NCBI GenBank assembly: GCA_905221605.1 | Contig: CAJNDS010000308.1 | Coordinates: forward strand, 18,501-82,500 | From: Symbiodinium natans | Lineage: Eukaryota > Sar > Dinophyceae > Suessiales > Symbiodiniaceae | Length of the DNA stretch: 64,000 bases | Direction: 5' to 3' | Shown: in pieces, positions 10,594 to 22,872 of the stretch | How the letters are laid out: each line of letters opens with the position of its first letter | Position numbering within the stretch: position 1 is the stretch's first letter | The notes under the pieces: generated by a model | Databases searched by the model: none | What the model was told of the DNA's origin: nothing | What the model saw: the letters and a program-made list of their open reading frames with translations, nothing else | Program-made: the position numbers and the translations under genes

Positions 10594-12480
10594 TTCAGGT
10601 TCCTGTTCTTCTGGCTTGAGGTTTACCTGAAGAGCCCGTCAGTGGCAACATGTTGAGCTGCAGGCTGCAGTTGCTTGGTTTGTTTGGGTGGCCATTTGAG
10701 GTTCGTTGATGGTGACTGGTAGTTGAACATCATTGTCCTTATTCGCACCACCACCAGTAAATGGCCCAGACGACATAGAAATCATGCGTCGCGTCCGAAC
10801 AAAAACGAAGAGAAGGTTCAATTGGGGCTTGCCAGGGCGCTTGGGCACGTTTAGGGCTTAGGGGTTTGGGCCGTGTGGATTGGGGTGTCGCTTTTTCGCC
10901 CGCTTATGTGGGGGTTTAGGGTTTAGGATTTAGGGTTTAGGGTTTAGGGTTTAGGGTTTAGGGTTCAGGGTTTAGGGCTTAAGGTTTAGGGTTTAGGGTT
11001 TAGGGTTTAGGGCTTAAGGTTTAGGGTTTAGGGTTTAGGGTTTTATGGTTTAGGGCTCCAGGTCCTCTTTTCTAAGGCTCGTGTCCACCACCTCGCCACC
11101 GCGCAGATTTGCTCTTTGAGCTGTTGGCTCCGCAGCTATGCTCCCCAACCAAACGGCCAGAATTGCAGAAACCAGCATCTTCAAAGAGACCGTGCAGGGC
11201 GAGAGGGGAAGGAACACAGCAAACTTGAGCCAGGTGCAGTTTGGGTTTCGGGCTTCGGGTCCCTAAACCCTAACCTTAAATCCTAAATCCTAAAACCTAA
11301 ACCCTAAACCCCTAACCCTACAACCTAAATCCAGCACCCCAAACCCCAAACCCCAAACCCCAAACCCGTTTGGGGTTTAGGGGGCGCAAGGGGAGCCTGC
11401 AGCTTCTGAAGCTCCCCGACTCACCGAGTTCCGTGGTTCTCAGTAGGGGAATGAAGGAATGAGATACCCTTTAAAGGATTGTGTAGGGCCCTCATTCCCT
11501 CATTCCCTACTAAGAACCCGACTCACCGAGTTCCCAGTGATGCGATTCCATCGGGGTTTGGGGGCTTGGGGGCTTGGGGGTTTGCAGGTTTGGGGGTTTA
11601 AGGGTTTAGGGTTTGGGGGTTTGCGGGTTTGGGGGTTTAAGGGTTTAGGGTTTGGGGGTTTGGGGGTTTGGGGGTTTGGGGGTTTGGGGGTTTTGGGGTT
11701 GGGGGTTTGGGGGTTTGGGGGTTTTGGGGGTTTTGGGGTTTTGGGGGGGGTTTTGGGGGTTTGGGGGTTTGGGGGTTTGGGGGTTTAGGGGTTTAGGGGC
11801 CTCGGGGCCTAGGGGTTCAGGGGTTTAGGCGTTTGGGGTTTGGGGTTTAGGGTTTAGGGTGTGGGTCTTGTTGTGGTTTAGGATTGCTTCGCGGCCTGCT
11901 TTCTTGACTGGGATTCGGGGGCCGTTAGGATTGAGGGCTTAAGGTCGTGGAGTTCAGGGAGTTGGGGATTTGGGCATCGCCCTAAACCCGAAGCCCAGCA
12001 AGCCCCCAACCACGTTAGCCCTATATACACCCCCCCCCCCCCCCAAACCCTCAAAACTAACATAAAGAAACTAACAGAAGCCCCAAGCCCGATACTTTCG
12101 TAGGCCTCCCTCAAGTATCCCAAGCGTTCAACCCCAACAAAATCCAGGTCCAACACAGCCAAACCCTAAACCCTCAAGCAGGGTCACAAGCACACGACAG
12201 AAGGTTTTTCCTATAGCTTCCCATCTTCGAACCCTACTTCTAAGTACCCACGAACCTCCAAGCAACTCCAACCCTAAACCCTAAACCCTAAACCCTAAAC
12301 CCTAAACCCTAAACCCCAAAGCCTAACCCGAAACCCTAAACCCTAAACCCTAAACCCTAAACCCTAAACCCCAAAGCCTAAGCCCCTGAACCCGGAACCT
12401 GAGGTTGGAACAGCCCTTGCCGCTGGCAGTCATCAGCCTTTGCCTCGAGCAGCTGGAGCCCAGACGCTGCGAAGGTTTGG
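10594..12480. repeat. Telomere-like mosaic, non-coding
   Basis: TTTAGGG 10912-11050; head-to-head junction at 11257-11265; CCCCAAA 11338-11370; GGGGGTTT variants 11553-11802; CCCTAAA 12262-12372. Duplicated ATTCCCTACTRAGAAC-like words flank 11440-11520. Islands at 10600-10850, 11055-11240 and 11880-12260 have no recognisable gene. Confidence 0.65.
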
Positions 12481-12914
12481 GGTTAGGGTTTAGGGTTTAG
12501 GGGGTTCAGGGTTTAGGGTTTAGGGTTTAGGGTTAGGGTTAGGGTTTGGGGTTTTTAGGGTTTAGGGTTTAGGGTTTAGGCTTCGGGGAGAGAGACGGGG
12601 GGGGGAGGGGTTGGGGCTGAGGGGGGGGGGTGTAGTTTAGGATTTAGGGCTTAGGGCTCAGGGTGCAGGTTAGGGTTTAGGGTTTTGGCTTTTGGGGTTC
12701 AGGGTGTAGAGCCTTCTGGCAGGAGCTCTTATCAAAGACGACCATGGAATGCACGCACTTTTCCTTAGAGCTTTCGGGTGCTTTCGGGAGGCGCGCTTGA
12801 GGTTCAAGGGCGAGGACTGCTTCAAGAAGGGGGAGAGGGCCAGAATACCCTAAGCAAGGCAAAACCCCCTAAACCCCTAAACACTAAACCCTAAACCCTA
12901 AACCCTAAACCCTA

Positions 12915-13435
12915 ACCCCTAAAACTAGAGCTGCCATACTTGCAACCCCACTGGAACACCTGGTACGTACCCCCATGAAACCTCCCCAAGCAGATCGTCC
13001 TTGACAAGCCTTGAAACCAGGCGCTAAGCCGAAACTCTCTCTTTGCAACCCCCTTGCGGTTTCGAGTCTCCCTAAACCCTAAACCCTAAACCCTAAACCC
13101 CTAAAACTAGAGCAACCCCACTGGAACACCTGGTACGTACCCCCATGAAACCTCCCCAAGCAGATCGTCCTTGACAAGCCTTGAAACCAGGCGCTAAGCC
13201 GAAACTCTCTCTTTGCAACCCCCTTGCGGTTTCGAGTCTCCCTAAACCCTAAACCCTAAACCCTAAACCCCTAAAACTAGAGCAACCCCACTGGAACACC
13301 TGGTACGTACCCCCATGAAACCTCCCCAAGCAGATCGTCCTTGACAAGCCTTGAAACCAGGCGCTAAGCCGAAACTCTCTCTTTGCAACCCCCTTGCGGT
13401 TTCGAGTCTCCCTAAACCCTAAACCCTAAACCCTT
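12915..13435 (-). repeat. Tandem triplication, 170-bp unit
   Basis: Three copies with anchor TGGTACGTAC at 12961, 13131 and 13301, exactly 170 bp apart. Copies two and three look identical; the first has an 11-bp insert after AACTAGAGC. Each unit is about 135 bp of unique sequence plus about four CCCTAAA repeats, so the telomere-like tail was amplified with the unique part. Three identical units imply recent amplification or gene conversion. Orientation is arbitrary. Confidence 0.95.
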
Positions 13436-13959
13436 AACAGGCTTCGGGTTTTGGAGTTTTGGAGTCTTCGGGCTTCTGGTGGTGGATTTGGGAGGGGCGG
13501 GGGTGCTTGAAAACAACGAACTGAAATCCATGAGGCAATCCTGGGCTTCGGGTGGGATCTCCAAACCAGCCCAATGCTCGGGAATTCAGGACTTAGGAGC
13601 CCTCTGTCTCCTAAGCCTCCGAAGCCTCTGAAGCCTCCTGAACTCCCCGAAGCCTCCTCAACCTCCGCCAAAGCCTAAACCCCTAAACCCGAAACCCCTA
13701 GACCCCTAAACCCCGAAACCCCTAAACCCCTAAACCCCTAAACCCAAAACCTCCGAACCCTAAACCCTAAACCCTAAACCCTAAACGCCCCAAAGCCGGG
13801 CCTCGTCACAGGCGCCTTGAGCCTCCTCCGCTCCTGGCGGTGGCGCTCGGCCTCGCCAAAACGACGGTTTGGGGTTTAGGGTTTAGGGTTTAGGGTTCAG
13901 AGGTATAGGGTTTAGGGGTTTAGGGTTTAGGGGTTTAGGGTTCAGGGTTTAAGAACCCC
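13436..13959. repeat. Telomere-like mosaic
   Basis: Short unique island 13436-13675 (a random ORF reads across it), C-strand CCCCTAAA variants at 13676-13785, then TTTAGGG at 13866-13950. Confidence 0.65.
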
Positions 13960-14108
13960 GAAAAAATGATTACAAATACTCTTCCTTCTTACGGGTAATA
14001 TAGGGATTATTTCTATTTCTTCTTTTGAGATTCTGAAGCAAATAGTAGAAAAAGGCCATCTTCGAACGTTTCAGGCTCACTTGGAGGTTCAGGGTACTTG
14101 GTTTAGGG
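13960..14108 (+). mobile_element. Half copy of the inverted-repeat element
   Basis: CTTACGGGTAATATAGGG..TTCTATTTCTTCTTTTGAG (13990-14032) matches the right arm at 8455-8510. The following GTAGAAAAAGGCCATCTTCG..GTTCAGGGTACTTGGTTTAG is the reverse complement of the left flank at 8313-8370. The left arm is missing. Confidence 0.78.
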
Positions 14109-17100
14109 TTTAGGGTTTGGGGGTTTAGGGTTTAGGGTTTGGGGTTTAGGGTTTAGGGTTTTTAGGGCTGAGGGTTTCAGGGTCTTTTAGGTAAGGATTG
14201 GGGTTTAGGGAGTAGGGTTTGGGGGGTTTGGCTTTAGGGCTTGGGGTTTGGGCTTTCGGGGTTTAGGTTTAGGGAGTGGGCTTGGGGCTTGGGGTTTGGG
14301 GTTGAAGTTTGGGGCTGTGGGGTTTGGGGCTTTAGGCCTTTACAGGCTTTGGGGGTCCCGTTTATAGGGGGAGACTAGGAGTTTCGGGCATTTTTGCTTC
14401 GGGGCTGCCCTGGCGCAATGACAAATCCAACTCACAAAATTCAAACCCTACGCCCCAAACCTGACACCTGAACCTTAAACCCTAAAGCGTAAACCTCTCA
14501 ACCCTAAACCCCTAAACCCCTAAACCCCTAAACCCCTAAACCCCTAATCCCCTAAACCCCTAAACCCCTAAACTCCTAAACCCCTAAACCCCTAAACCCC
14601 GGAACCCCCAAAACCCCCAAAACTTCAGCTGAACCAACCCTGAACCCCCCAAAACTTCAGCAAGAACCTCAACCCTAAACCCTAATCCCTAACCCTAAAC
14701 CTCTCAAACCCTAAACCCCTGAACCCCCAAAACTTGCCCACGGGCCTCCTCGTGAAGCTGTTGCGAGGCCTGCCGGCGCTGGAGCTGGTGTTTGGTCAGC
14801 CTGGAAGGCTTACAGGGCTTATAGGGCATATAGGGCTATTAGGGTTTAGGGTTTAGGGTTTAGGGTTTAGGGTTTAGGGTTTAGGGTTTAGGGTTTAGGG
14901 TTTAGGGTTTAGGGGGCTTTTAGGGCTTCTAGGGCTTTGAGGGCGTATAGGGCTTATAGGGCTTACAGGGCTTATAGGGCATATAGGGCTATTAGGGCTT
15001 CTGGGGTGTGTAGGGCTTCTAGAACTTATAGGGCTTATAGGGCTTATAGGGCTTGGGAGTTGGCGTTTGGGGCTTATAGGGTTTTGGGTTTGGGAGCTGG
15101 GGCTTAAGATTTAGGGGTACACGGCTTCAGGTGAGCTTGGGGGGGTTGTTGGAGGCTTTACTGGGCCTTTGGTTGTTGAGGCCTTTGTGGTTCTCAGGAT
15201 TTCCGCTCCGGTCGCCCTCTCGCTCCATCACTCCCTCGCTCTCTCCCTCTCTTTCCTGGGGCTTAAGGCTTCAGGATTCAGGGCTTTAGGGTGTGCGCCC
15301 CTCCCTGCCTCCGCCAGAGGAAGCTGTGCCGAGCTGCCTGCAGAAACCGGCCCACGTAGGGAACGTAGCAAAACAGGCTCAGGGTTCTGGGTTTCGGGTG
15401 TTGAGGGGTTTAGGGTTTAGGGTTTAGGGTTTAGGGCTTAGGGTTTAGGGTTTAGGGTTTAGGGTTTAGGGTTTAGGGTTTAGGGTTTAGGGTTTAGGGT
15501 TTAGGGTTTAGGGTTTAGGGTTTAGGGTTTGTCGCGGAATGTCAAGGAAGCATGGGGATTTCGATAGCCCGGCCAGAGGGAACGAAGGAGGGGAAGCCAC
15601 TCAGGCCTCAGGCCCGACAGCCCTAAACCCTAAACCCTAAACCCTAAACCCTAAACCCTAAACCCTAAACCCTACGTGCAAGATGCATTGAGCCACTGTG
15701 TCCCGCGCCGAAAACCGAGCCCCAAACCCTAAACCCCAAACCCTAAACCCCAAACCCTAAACTCCAACCCGAAACCCCTAAACCCCCTAAATGGGGAACG
15801 TTTAGGGGCCTTTAGGGGCATTCGCCATCCTTGGTGTCCGGAGCCGATATCGTCGAAACTGAAGCTTTCGGGGCTTCAGGTGGTTGAGGGTTGAAAGGCC
15901 CAGGTGGGCCTCGGGAGGGGTTTAGGGGATTCAGGATCGGGATCGTTAGCCAGGATTGAAAAGTGTTGAAAGGCCTGTGACAGGGGCTTGCTTGGCCCCC
16001 CGTTCTATGCATTTCGGCGTCTGCCACACCCCACCACCGACCCTAAACCCTAAACAAAACCCAAAACCCTTGCAGACGAGGGCAGACAGGCCTCTCGAAA
16101 AGCCTGGAGACCGCGCGCCAGTAAGACAGCGTCCGCAACCTAAGAGGAGGCGTAGGAACGCCAATAGATTTCTAGACCCAGGAGAAACCTGGGAATAAAA
16201 ACGGTACCCTTTTGGTTTTCGGGGAATTATAAAGGAACCCCATCCCTAAAAACGAATATGGGCCGACTGGGGGTCCTAGATTTTAGAGCTTAGGGTCGAG
16301 GGATAAGGATCGGCAAATTGGAGCTCCCAGACATCGACTGGACTCAGAAAGTTGAGGCTTAGGGGTTGAGGTGCGAGGGTTATCCTGACATTCCTGTGGT
16401 TGCGGGTTCAGGGTTTTAGCGTTTGACGTTTGAGGGTTAAGTGGGTTTAGGTGATTGTCGGTTATGCAGGCTTTTGGGGGCTTCAGACAGTCTCGCTTAG
16501 GCCTGTGGGACGAGACATGGGGCTTTTCGGGCTTTTCGAGGCTTTGGGGCTTTTTTGGGGCTCCCCAGAAATTTCGGATTTCAAGGCGCAAGAACTGTAA
16601 ACCTTAGGGGCTTGAAGGTCGTTAGCAGGTTTGGAGGCAGGGGCGAGCTGAAGATCACCGGGGGCTTTGGGGGATTTGGACCCTAAAACCCTCATACCCC
16701 AGAATCCTCGCCGCAGACCCGACACCCTGAGATCCTAAACGATTGGGGTTTGGGGTTGAGGGGGTTCGGGGTTGAGGGGGGTCGGGGTTGAGGGCGTCCT
16801 TCTTGGGCGTGGCGTCCGAACAATCTTGAATTCCCAGGGCTAGCTGGAGTTGCCTTCCTCTGCCTTGGCCCACGATGGGGACTTTTGGCCACTGTCCTGG
16901 TGGGGTTGTTGCCGGCCCGGCTGCCGACCCCCAATGTCCTACGCCCTTCAGGGCTCCTGCATATGAGGGCGAAGTCGTTCCCACGTGGCATGGATTAGGC
17001 AGTCTCCGCTCTATCTGTTGCCAGCTATGGAGCTGGCACCGGACATCAAAGCGAGATGGAGTATAGGCCTTTAAGTACCGATGCCCAGGTCTGCCAGGGA

Positions 17101-20100
17101 AGAGAGCCTTCTGGGCATCCTCCTCGTCGTGGAGCTTGCCTTTGTCCTAAGCACGCACGTCCTGAGCTCCTAAACCCCTTCTGCATCTTCTTGCAGGCCC
17201 CTAAACCCTAAACCCTAAACCCTAAACCCAAACTCATGAATCCCCCCCTCAAGAGCCGAACTCAAAAGGGTTTAGGGTTTAGGGTTTAGGGTTTAGGGTT
17301 TAGGGTTTAGGGTTCAGGGTTCAGGGTTCAGGGTAAAGAGCCGAACTCAAACCTCCTTTGCATTCAGCTCCCCAAAGCCCTACCTACCCCCCAAAACCCT
17401 ACCTCTAGGCCCTGCAAGGCTTCGGGTTTTTGGGTTTTAGAGTCTCAGGGTTTTAGGGTTTTAGGGATTTAGGGATTTAGGGTGTTGGGGTGTTGGGGTG
17501 TTAGGGTTTTAGGGTTTTAGGGTTTTGGGGTTTTAGGGTGTTGGGGTTTTGGGGTTTTGGGTTTAGGGTTTCACCCCGAACCGCCGCCCTTTGAGGCATC
17601 CAGCCGGCCGCAGGACGGTGCCGGCGCGGCTCTCAAGAAAGCCCTGGGGTGTGAGATGCGAGTAGAGACACAAGTACCACAGGTCCTGTGGTTTAAGGTT
17701 TAGGGTTTAGGGTTTAGGGTGTAGGGTTTAGGGTTTAGGGTTTAGGGTTTAGGGTTTAGGGTTTAGGGTTTAGGGTTTAGGGTTTAGGGTTTAGGGTTTA
17801 GGGTTTAGGGTCCCTACTTGCAAGTACCCATGCGGACTCGGGGTGTAAGGTGTAGAACGGTTTAGGCTGCGGGGTTCGGGTCAAGGCAAGGTTCGGGTTG
17901 CGGAGTTCAGGGCTTTCGGGGTTTTGGGGGCCTGGGAGTACCCTAAACCCTAAACCCTAAACCCTAAACCCTAAACCCTAAACCCTGAGAATCAGGGTCT
18001 AGGGATTGAGGGCAGGCTTCCTCTTTCAGGCGGGATGCTTCCCCTGACACACCCAAAGCCTAAAGCCCGGAATCCTAAACCCATCGAAACCCTAAACCCT
18101 AAACCCTAAACCCTAGTTAGACCCCAAAACCCCACATAAACACCTCCAGCCCTGCACGCGGAGACCCGAAGCGCTGAATCGTAAACCTTTAACCCTAGAC
18201 CATCAACCCTACTTAAGCTCTAGCCCTAAACCCTAAACCCTCAAACCCTCAAACCCCTAAACCCCTAAACCCCTAAACCCCCTGAACCCCCTAAACCTAA
18301 CTTCCTAACCCTTAAACCCTCAGCCCCCTAAATAAACTCCTAAACTCTAAACCCTAGACCCTACACCCTACACCCTAAACCCCCAAACCCCCAAACCCCT
18401 AAACCCTAAACCCTAAACTCTAAACCCCTAAACCCCCAAACCCTCAAACCCTCAAACCCTAAACCCTAAACCCCTAAACCCTAAACCCTAAACCCTAACC
18501 CCCCAAACCGCTAAACCCCTAAACCCTAAACCCTAAACTCCAAACCCCTAAACCCCCAAACCCCTAAACCCTTAATCCTAAACCCCAAACCCTCCCTAAG
18601 CCCTGGAGATGGCCCCCAGGGCCTGGAGCCGCGCGTCGAAGTGCAGGTGCTGGAAGCCGAGCAACTTCCTGAGGCCCGGACTCTTTTGGGGGGAGGGGGT
18701 TTGGGGGTTTGGGGGTTTAGGGGTTTAGGGGTTTAGGGGTTCAGGGGTTCAGGGGTTTAGGGGTCAGGGTTTAGGGGTTTTAGGGGTTTAGGGGTTTAGG
18801 GGTTTAGGGGTTTAGGGGTTTAGGGGTTTAGGGGTTTAGGGGTTTAGGGGTTTAGGGTTTAGGGTTTAGGGGTTAGGGAGGATTTAAGGGCTTTGAAGTC
18901 TTTGGGGTTTAACGGTTTTAAGGGTTTTAAGGGTTTGAGGCCCTCTTTTGTGGGTTTCGGGGATGGAGGTTGAGAAATCACCACCAAATTAGTCCCTGAA
19001 CCCCTGAAATCTCACAATGCCCCCAAACCCTAAACCCTAAACCCTACACCCTAACCAGAGGCCCCTAAGGTTGAGGGTTCAGAAGCAAGGGCTTGGGGTT
19101 GTTTAGGGGCGGCTTGAACTGCCCCTTGAACTGAGGCTCCGGGAGTTTAAGGGAGGTCTGGGGCATCACGGTTCAAGGGCTGAGGCACAAGATGTTGTGG
19201 CATTCCTAAACCCTGAAACCCCACAGCTCTGAGCCCCAAACCCTGAAACCTTAAGGGTTTCGGGCTTAGGGTTTAGGGTTTAGGGCTTAGGGCTTAGGGT
19301 TTAGGGCTTAGGGGTTAGGCTTAGGGCTTAGGGCTTAGGGTTTAGGGTTTAGGGTTTGGGCTTGCCCCGAACAATTTCTGCTCGCCTAAGCCTTCGCAGA
19401 AGGAAGCCTTGTGCTCCCGACATCCCACAAGGCCCAGAGAAGGAGCCCGCTAGGGCTTCGGGTTTAGGGCTTCGGGTTTAGGGTTTAGGGTTTAGGGTTT
19501 AGGGTTTAGGGTTTAGGGATTCGGGTTTCGGGTTTCGGGTTTAGGGTTTAGGGCTTAGGGGGCATAAACCAAAAAAGCGAAAACAAAAACCCAAAGCCCT
19601 CGGCGAAAACCTGAAACGCTGAGCCCCCGCATCCCTAAACCCAAAAGATCTACACCCTAGGCCCTGAACCCTGAACCCTAAACCCCATACCCTAAACCCT
19701 AAACCCTAAACCTCAAACCCTCAAACCCTCAAACCCTCAACCCTAAACCCTAAACCCTAAACCCCAAACCCAAAACCCTAAACCCTAAACCCTGAACCCT
19801 AAGCCCTGCCACGCCCAGTCGAGGTTCAAGGTACGACTCCGCTGTGCGCAGATGCTGAGGCACCTCGGCTACTTCGAAGTGAAGGTGTAGGGTTTAGGGT
19901 TTAGGGTTTAGGGTTTAGGGTTTAGGGTTTAGGGTTTAGGGTTTAGGGTTTAGGGTTTAGGGTTTAGGCTTTAGGGTTTAGGGTTGTAGGGTCTAGGGTT
20001 TAGGGTTTAGGGTGTTAGGGTTCAGGGTTTTAGGGTTTAGGGCCTAGGGTTTAGGGTTTAGGGTTTACTTGTCGGATTTAGGGGTTAGGGTTTTATCCAC

Positions 20101-22600
20101 TTCGGCCTGGAAACCTAATTTCGGGCCCCCCACTTTGGCTTCCCCAAGACCGGGGGCCTGTGACCCGAAGCCACTGGCGATTTTAAGGTCGGAAACCCTA
20201 CACCCTAAACCCTAAACCCTAAACCCTAAACCCGGTAAGAAAAGGAACAGGCCCTGCTGGGCACCCACACTCCCCCAATCCGGCGATCTCCTCTGCCACG
20301 ATGACCTGGCGCTGGGGCAAGCCGCGAAACTCCCAAAACCCACAACTCAAAACCCTAAACCCTAAACCCTAAACCCTAAACCCTAAACCCACAACCGGAA
20401 CTTTTGGGGCTGAGGGCTTAGGAATGGGCGGAAGATGGCCCTCCAAAAAAACACCCGAAACCCCCCCCCCCCCAAACCCCCCCAAACCCCCAACTCTAAC
20501 CCCAAGCCCGGAGAAAAAAAAAAAAACTCCCAAAACCAAACCCAACCCAAAACCCCCCAGAAAACCCCCAAAACCCAAAACCAAAAAAAAAAAAAAAAAA
20601 AAAAACTCGAAAGCAGAAGGCTGGAGACCTCCATCAACTTCAGCACCACTGGAGGCATATCCAGATCCAGTCGGCCTCCCCCGAAAATTTTGGGAGTTTG
20701 GGAGCGCGGGGCTTCGGGCCTTGGAGGGTTCAGGGAATAGGGTTCGCTTGGGCAGCCTCTGAGTAGGCAGCTTTGTGGGTTTAAGGTTTAGGGTTTAGGG
20801 TTTCGGGTTTAGGGTTTAGGGATTAGGGCTTAGGGGTTAGGGCTTAGGGGTTAGGGCTTAGGGGTTGAGGGTAGGGATTTAACGTTCAGTTTAAGGGCAT
20901 CATGGCAGACTCCCTCTCGGCCTGGCCCATCGGCGTCGTAGATTGGACTCCTAGCGCGTCGCCCATAAGAACGCAGTTTCAAGCAAGGGGCGCGGGTTTA
21001 GGGTTTGGGGTTTAGGGTTTCGGGTTTAGGGTTTAGGGTTTAGGGTTTAGGGTTTAGGGTTTAGGGTTTAGGGTTTAAGGTTTAAGGTTTAGGGTTTAGG
21101 GTTTAGGGTTTAGGGTTTAGGGTTTAGGGTTTAGGGTTTAGGGTTTAGGGCCCCAACAAGACTTGCGAAGAGTCGCGTCATTGTTCAAAATGCTCCTATT
21201 CTTATATTCTTCACACTGTACCCTAACTCGTCTGAGTATCCTTCTTGTTCTTGTGGCTGTACTACGACTACGCCCTGGGCGCGCCCGGCGCCGGAAAATC
21301 CGGGGAACAGCGCAAGGCTTCCGAAGTTGGATCCAGGGGGCCTCGGGACTCCCCTGCCAATTGGGGTCCCTAAGCCCCTCAACCCCTAAACCCTAAACCC
21401 TAAACCCCTAAACCCTAAACCCCTAAACCCCTAAACCCCTAAACCCCTAAACCCCTAAACCCCAAACCCTAGAAACCCTAAGTCCCAAAAACCCCGGGTT
21501 CGGCATACTCGACACATGTCCGTATGGCAAATGCGATCATGTGCCTTTGGCTCGGGAGTGTAAGCTTGGGGAAGCCGCTGAGCAGGAAGTCTTGTGGGTT
21601 TAAGACCCTAAACCCTAAAAAACCGTTTTTCGGGCTTTGGGGGGGGGCAGAAAGTCGTGTGTTGAAGGTTTTTCGGGCCCCGGGGGGGGGCACTGGTAGG
21701 CGGGGAAGAGGGATGAAGCCGGGCGTATGACCCCTTAGACTTTCAGTTCAAAAGGGGATCAGAGTATCCCAAAGAAGTGTAAAGTGTACTCACGCTACTA
21801 AGCAGTAAGGCCAATGGGCCGACAAGCCTGACGCCGACTTAAGCTCCGAAACCCCATAAGCTCCGAGGCCTCTGGAATCAAATTCTAGTCCCTGGGCCCT
21901 AAACAACTAAAACCCTCAAACCCTCAAACCCTAAACCCCCTAAACCTTAAACCCTAAACCCTAAACCCTAAACCCTATACCCTATACCCTATACCCTAAA
22001 CCCTAAACCCTAAACCCTGTCCTGGGGCTGGTGGTGCTGTGCGGGCTCGCGGAAGCCTGTAGCCTGCAGGGAAGAGATGGGGCGGCCCAGGGCTTGTGGT
22101 TTAGGGTTTAGGATTTAGGGTTTAGGGTTTCGGGTTTCGGGTTTCGGGTTTAGGGTTTAGGGTTTAGGGTTTAGGGTTCAGGGTTTTTCTGGGCTTTCAT
22201 TCAGGGTTATCCAAAAGGTTGTGGGTTTAGGGCTAAGGGCTTTCATGGGGTTTCTTGGTTTAAGATGATAAGGGTTGACATGGGTTTTAAGGCTTCGGGC
22301 TTTGGATTCGTGGGCTTTGGGAATGAAGATGCAGGGTTCAACGTTCAGAACTCAGGTTTGCGAGGGAGCTCAAGGTTTCGTGGGGTGGTCTAGGGGGCAG
22401 AGTGCTGGTGAGCGGCAGATCGAGAACACAACAGCCCTGAGTTTTCCGCGGCCGGGCATCGTTGGTCTTTTGTTCGTTGGTCTTTGCGTTCCCCTCCAAT
22501 CCCCGCGCGCAGACTTGACAACTGCAGAGTCTGCGGCGCTTATAAACATCTGAGAAACAATTTCGCACAAGTTCCCCCCGACAGGAGGTTAGGGCCCCGC
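14109..22600. repeat. Telomere-like mosaic, non-coding (8.5 kb)
   Basis: Main tracts: TTTAGGG 14833-14913, 15403-15530, 17267-17335, 17697-17811, 19458-19555, 19887-20067, 20996-21150, 22100-22180; CCCTAAA 14500-14610 (CCCCTAAA), 15620-15675, 17940-17985, 18215-18598, 19665-19805, 20340-20392, 21380-21475, 21920-22020; TTTAGGGG 18690-18872. A stretch of TATAGGGCTTA units lies at 14805-15070. Poly(A) of about 23 at 20583-20605. Islands up to 900 bp (15790-16680, 16780-17200, 22180-22600) carry no recognisable gene. Confidence 0.65.
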
Positions 22601-22767
22601 AAAGCTTCTAAACCCTGAGACCTAAACCCTAAACCCTAAACCCTAAACCCTCAACCCTCAAGCCCTAGACCCTACAAGTTAGATGGTCCCCTCTCAGAGC
22701 CCCAAGCCGCTTGAGCCCCTTGAACCCGAGTTCCCAACCCCGAGACAAACAAGAGCATGGGGCTTCG

Positions 22768-22872
22768 GGGGCTTAGGGTTTAGGGTTTAGGGTTTAGGGT
22801 TTAGGGTTTAGGGTTTAGGGTTTAGGGTTTAGGGTTTAGGGTTTAGGGTTTAGGGTTTAGGGTTTAGGGTTT
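22768..22872 (+). repeat. Perfect TTTAGGG tract
   Basis: About 15 heptamers without interruption. Confidence 0.94.

Noticed and set aside
12915-13435. CRISPR-like regular repeats
   Set aside because: Units are fully repeated with no variable spacers, and the context is eukaryotic; it is a plain tandem triplication.
20424-20762. Pro/Lys-rich ORFs over A- and C-rich sequence
   Set aside because: Low-complexity translation of poly(A) and CCCAAA runs on both strands.
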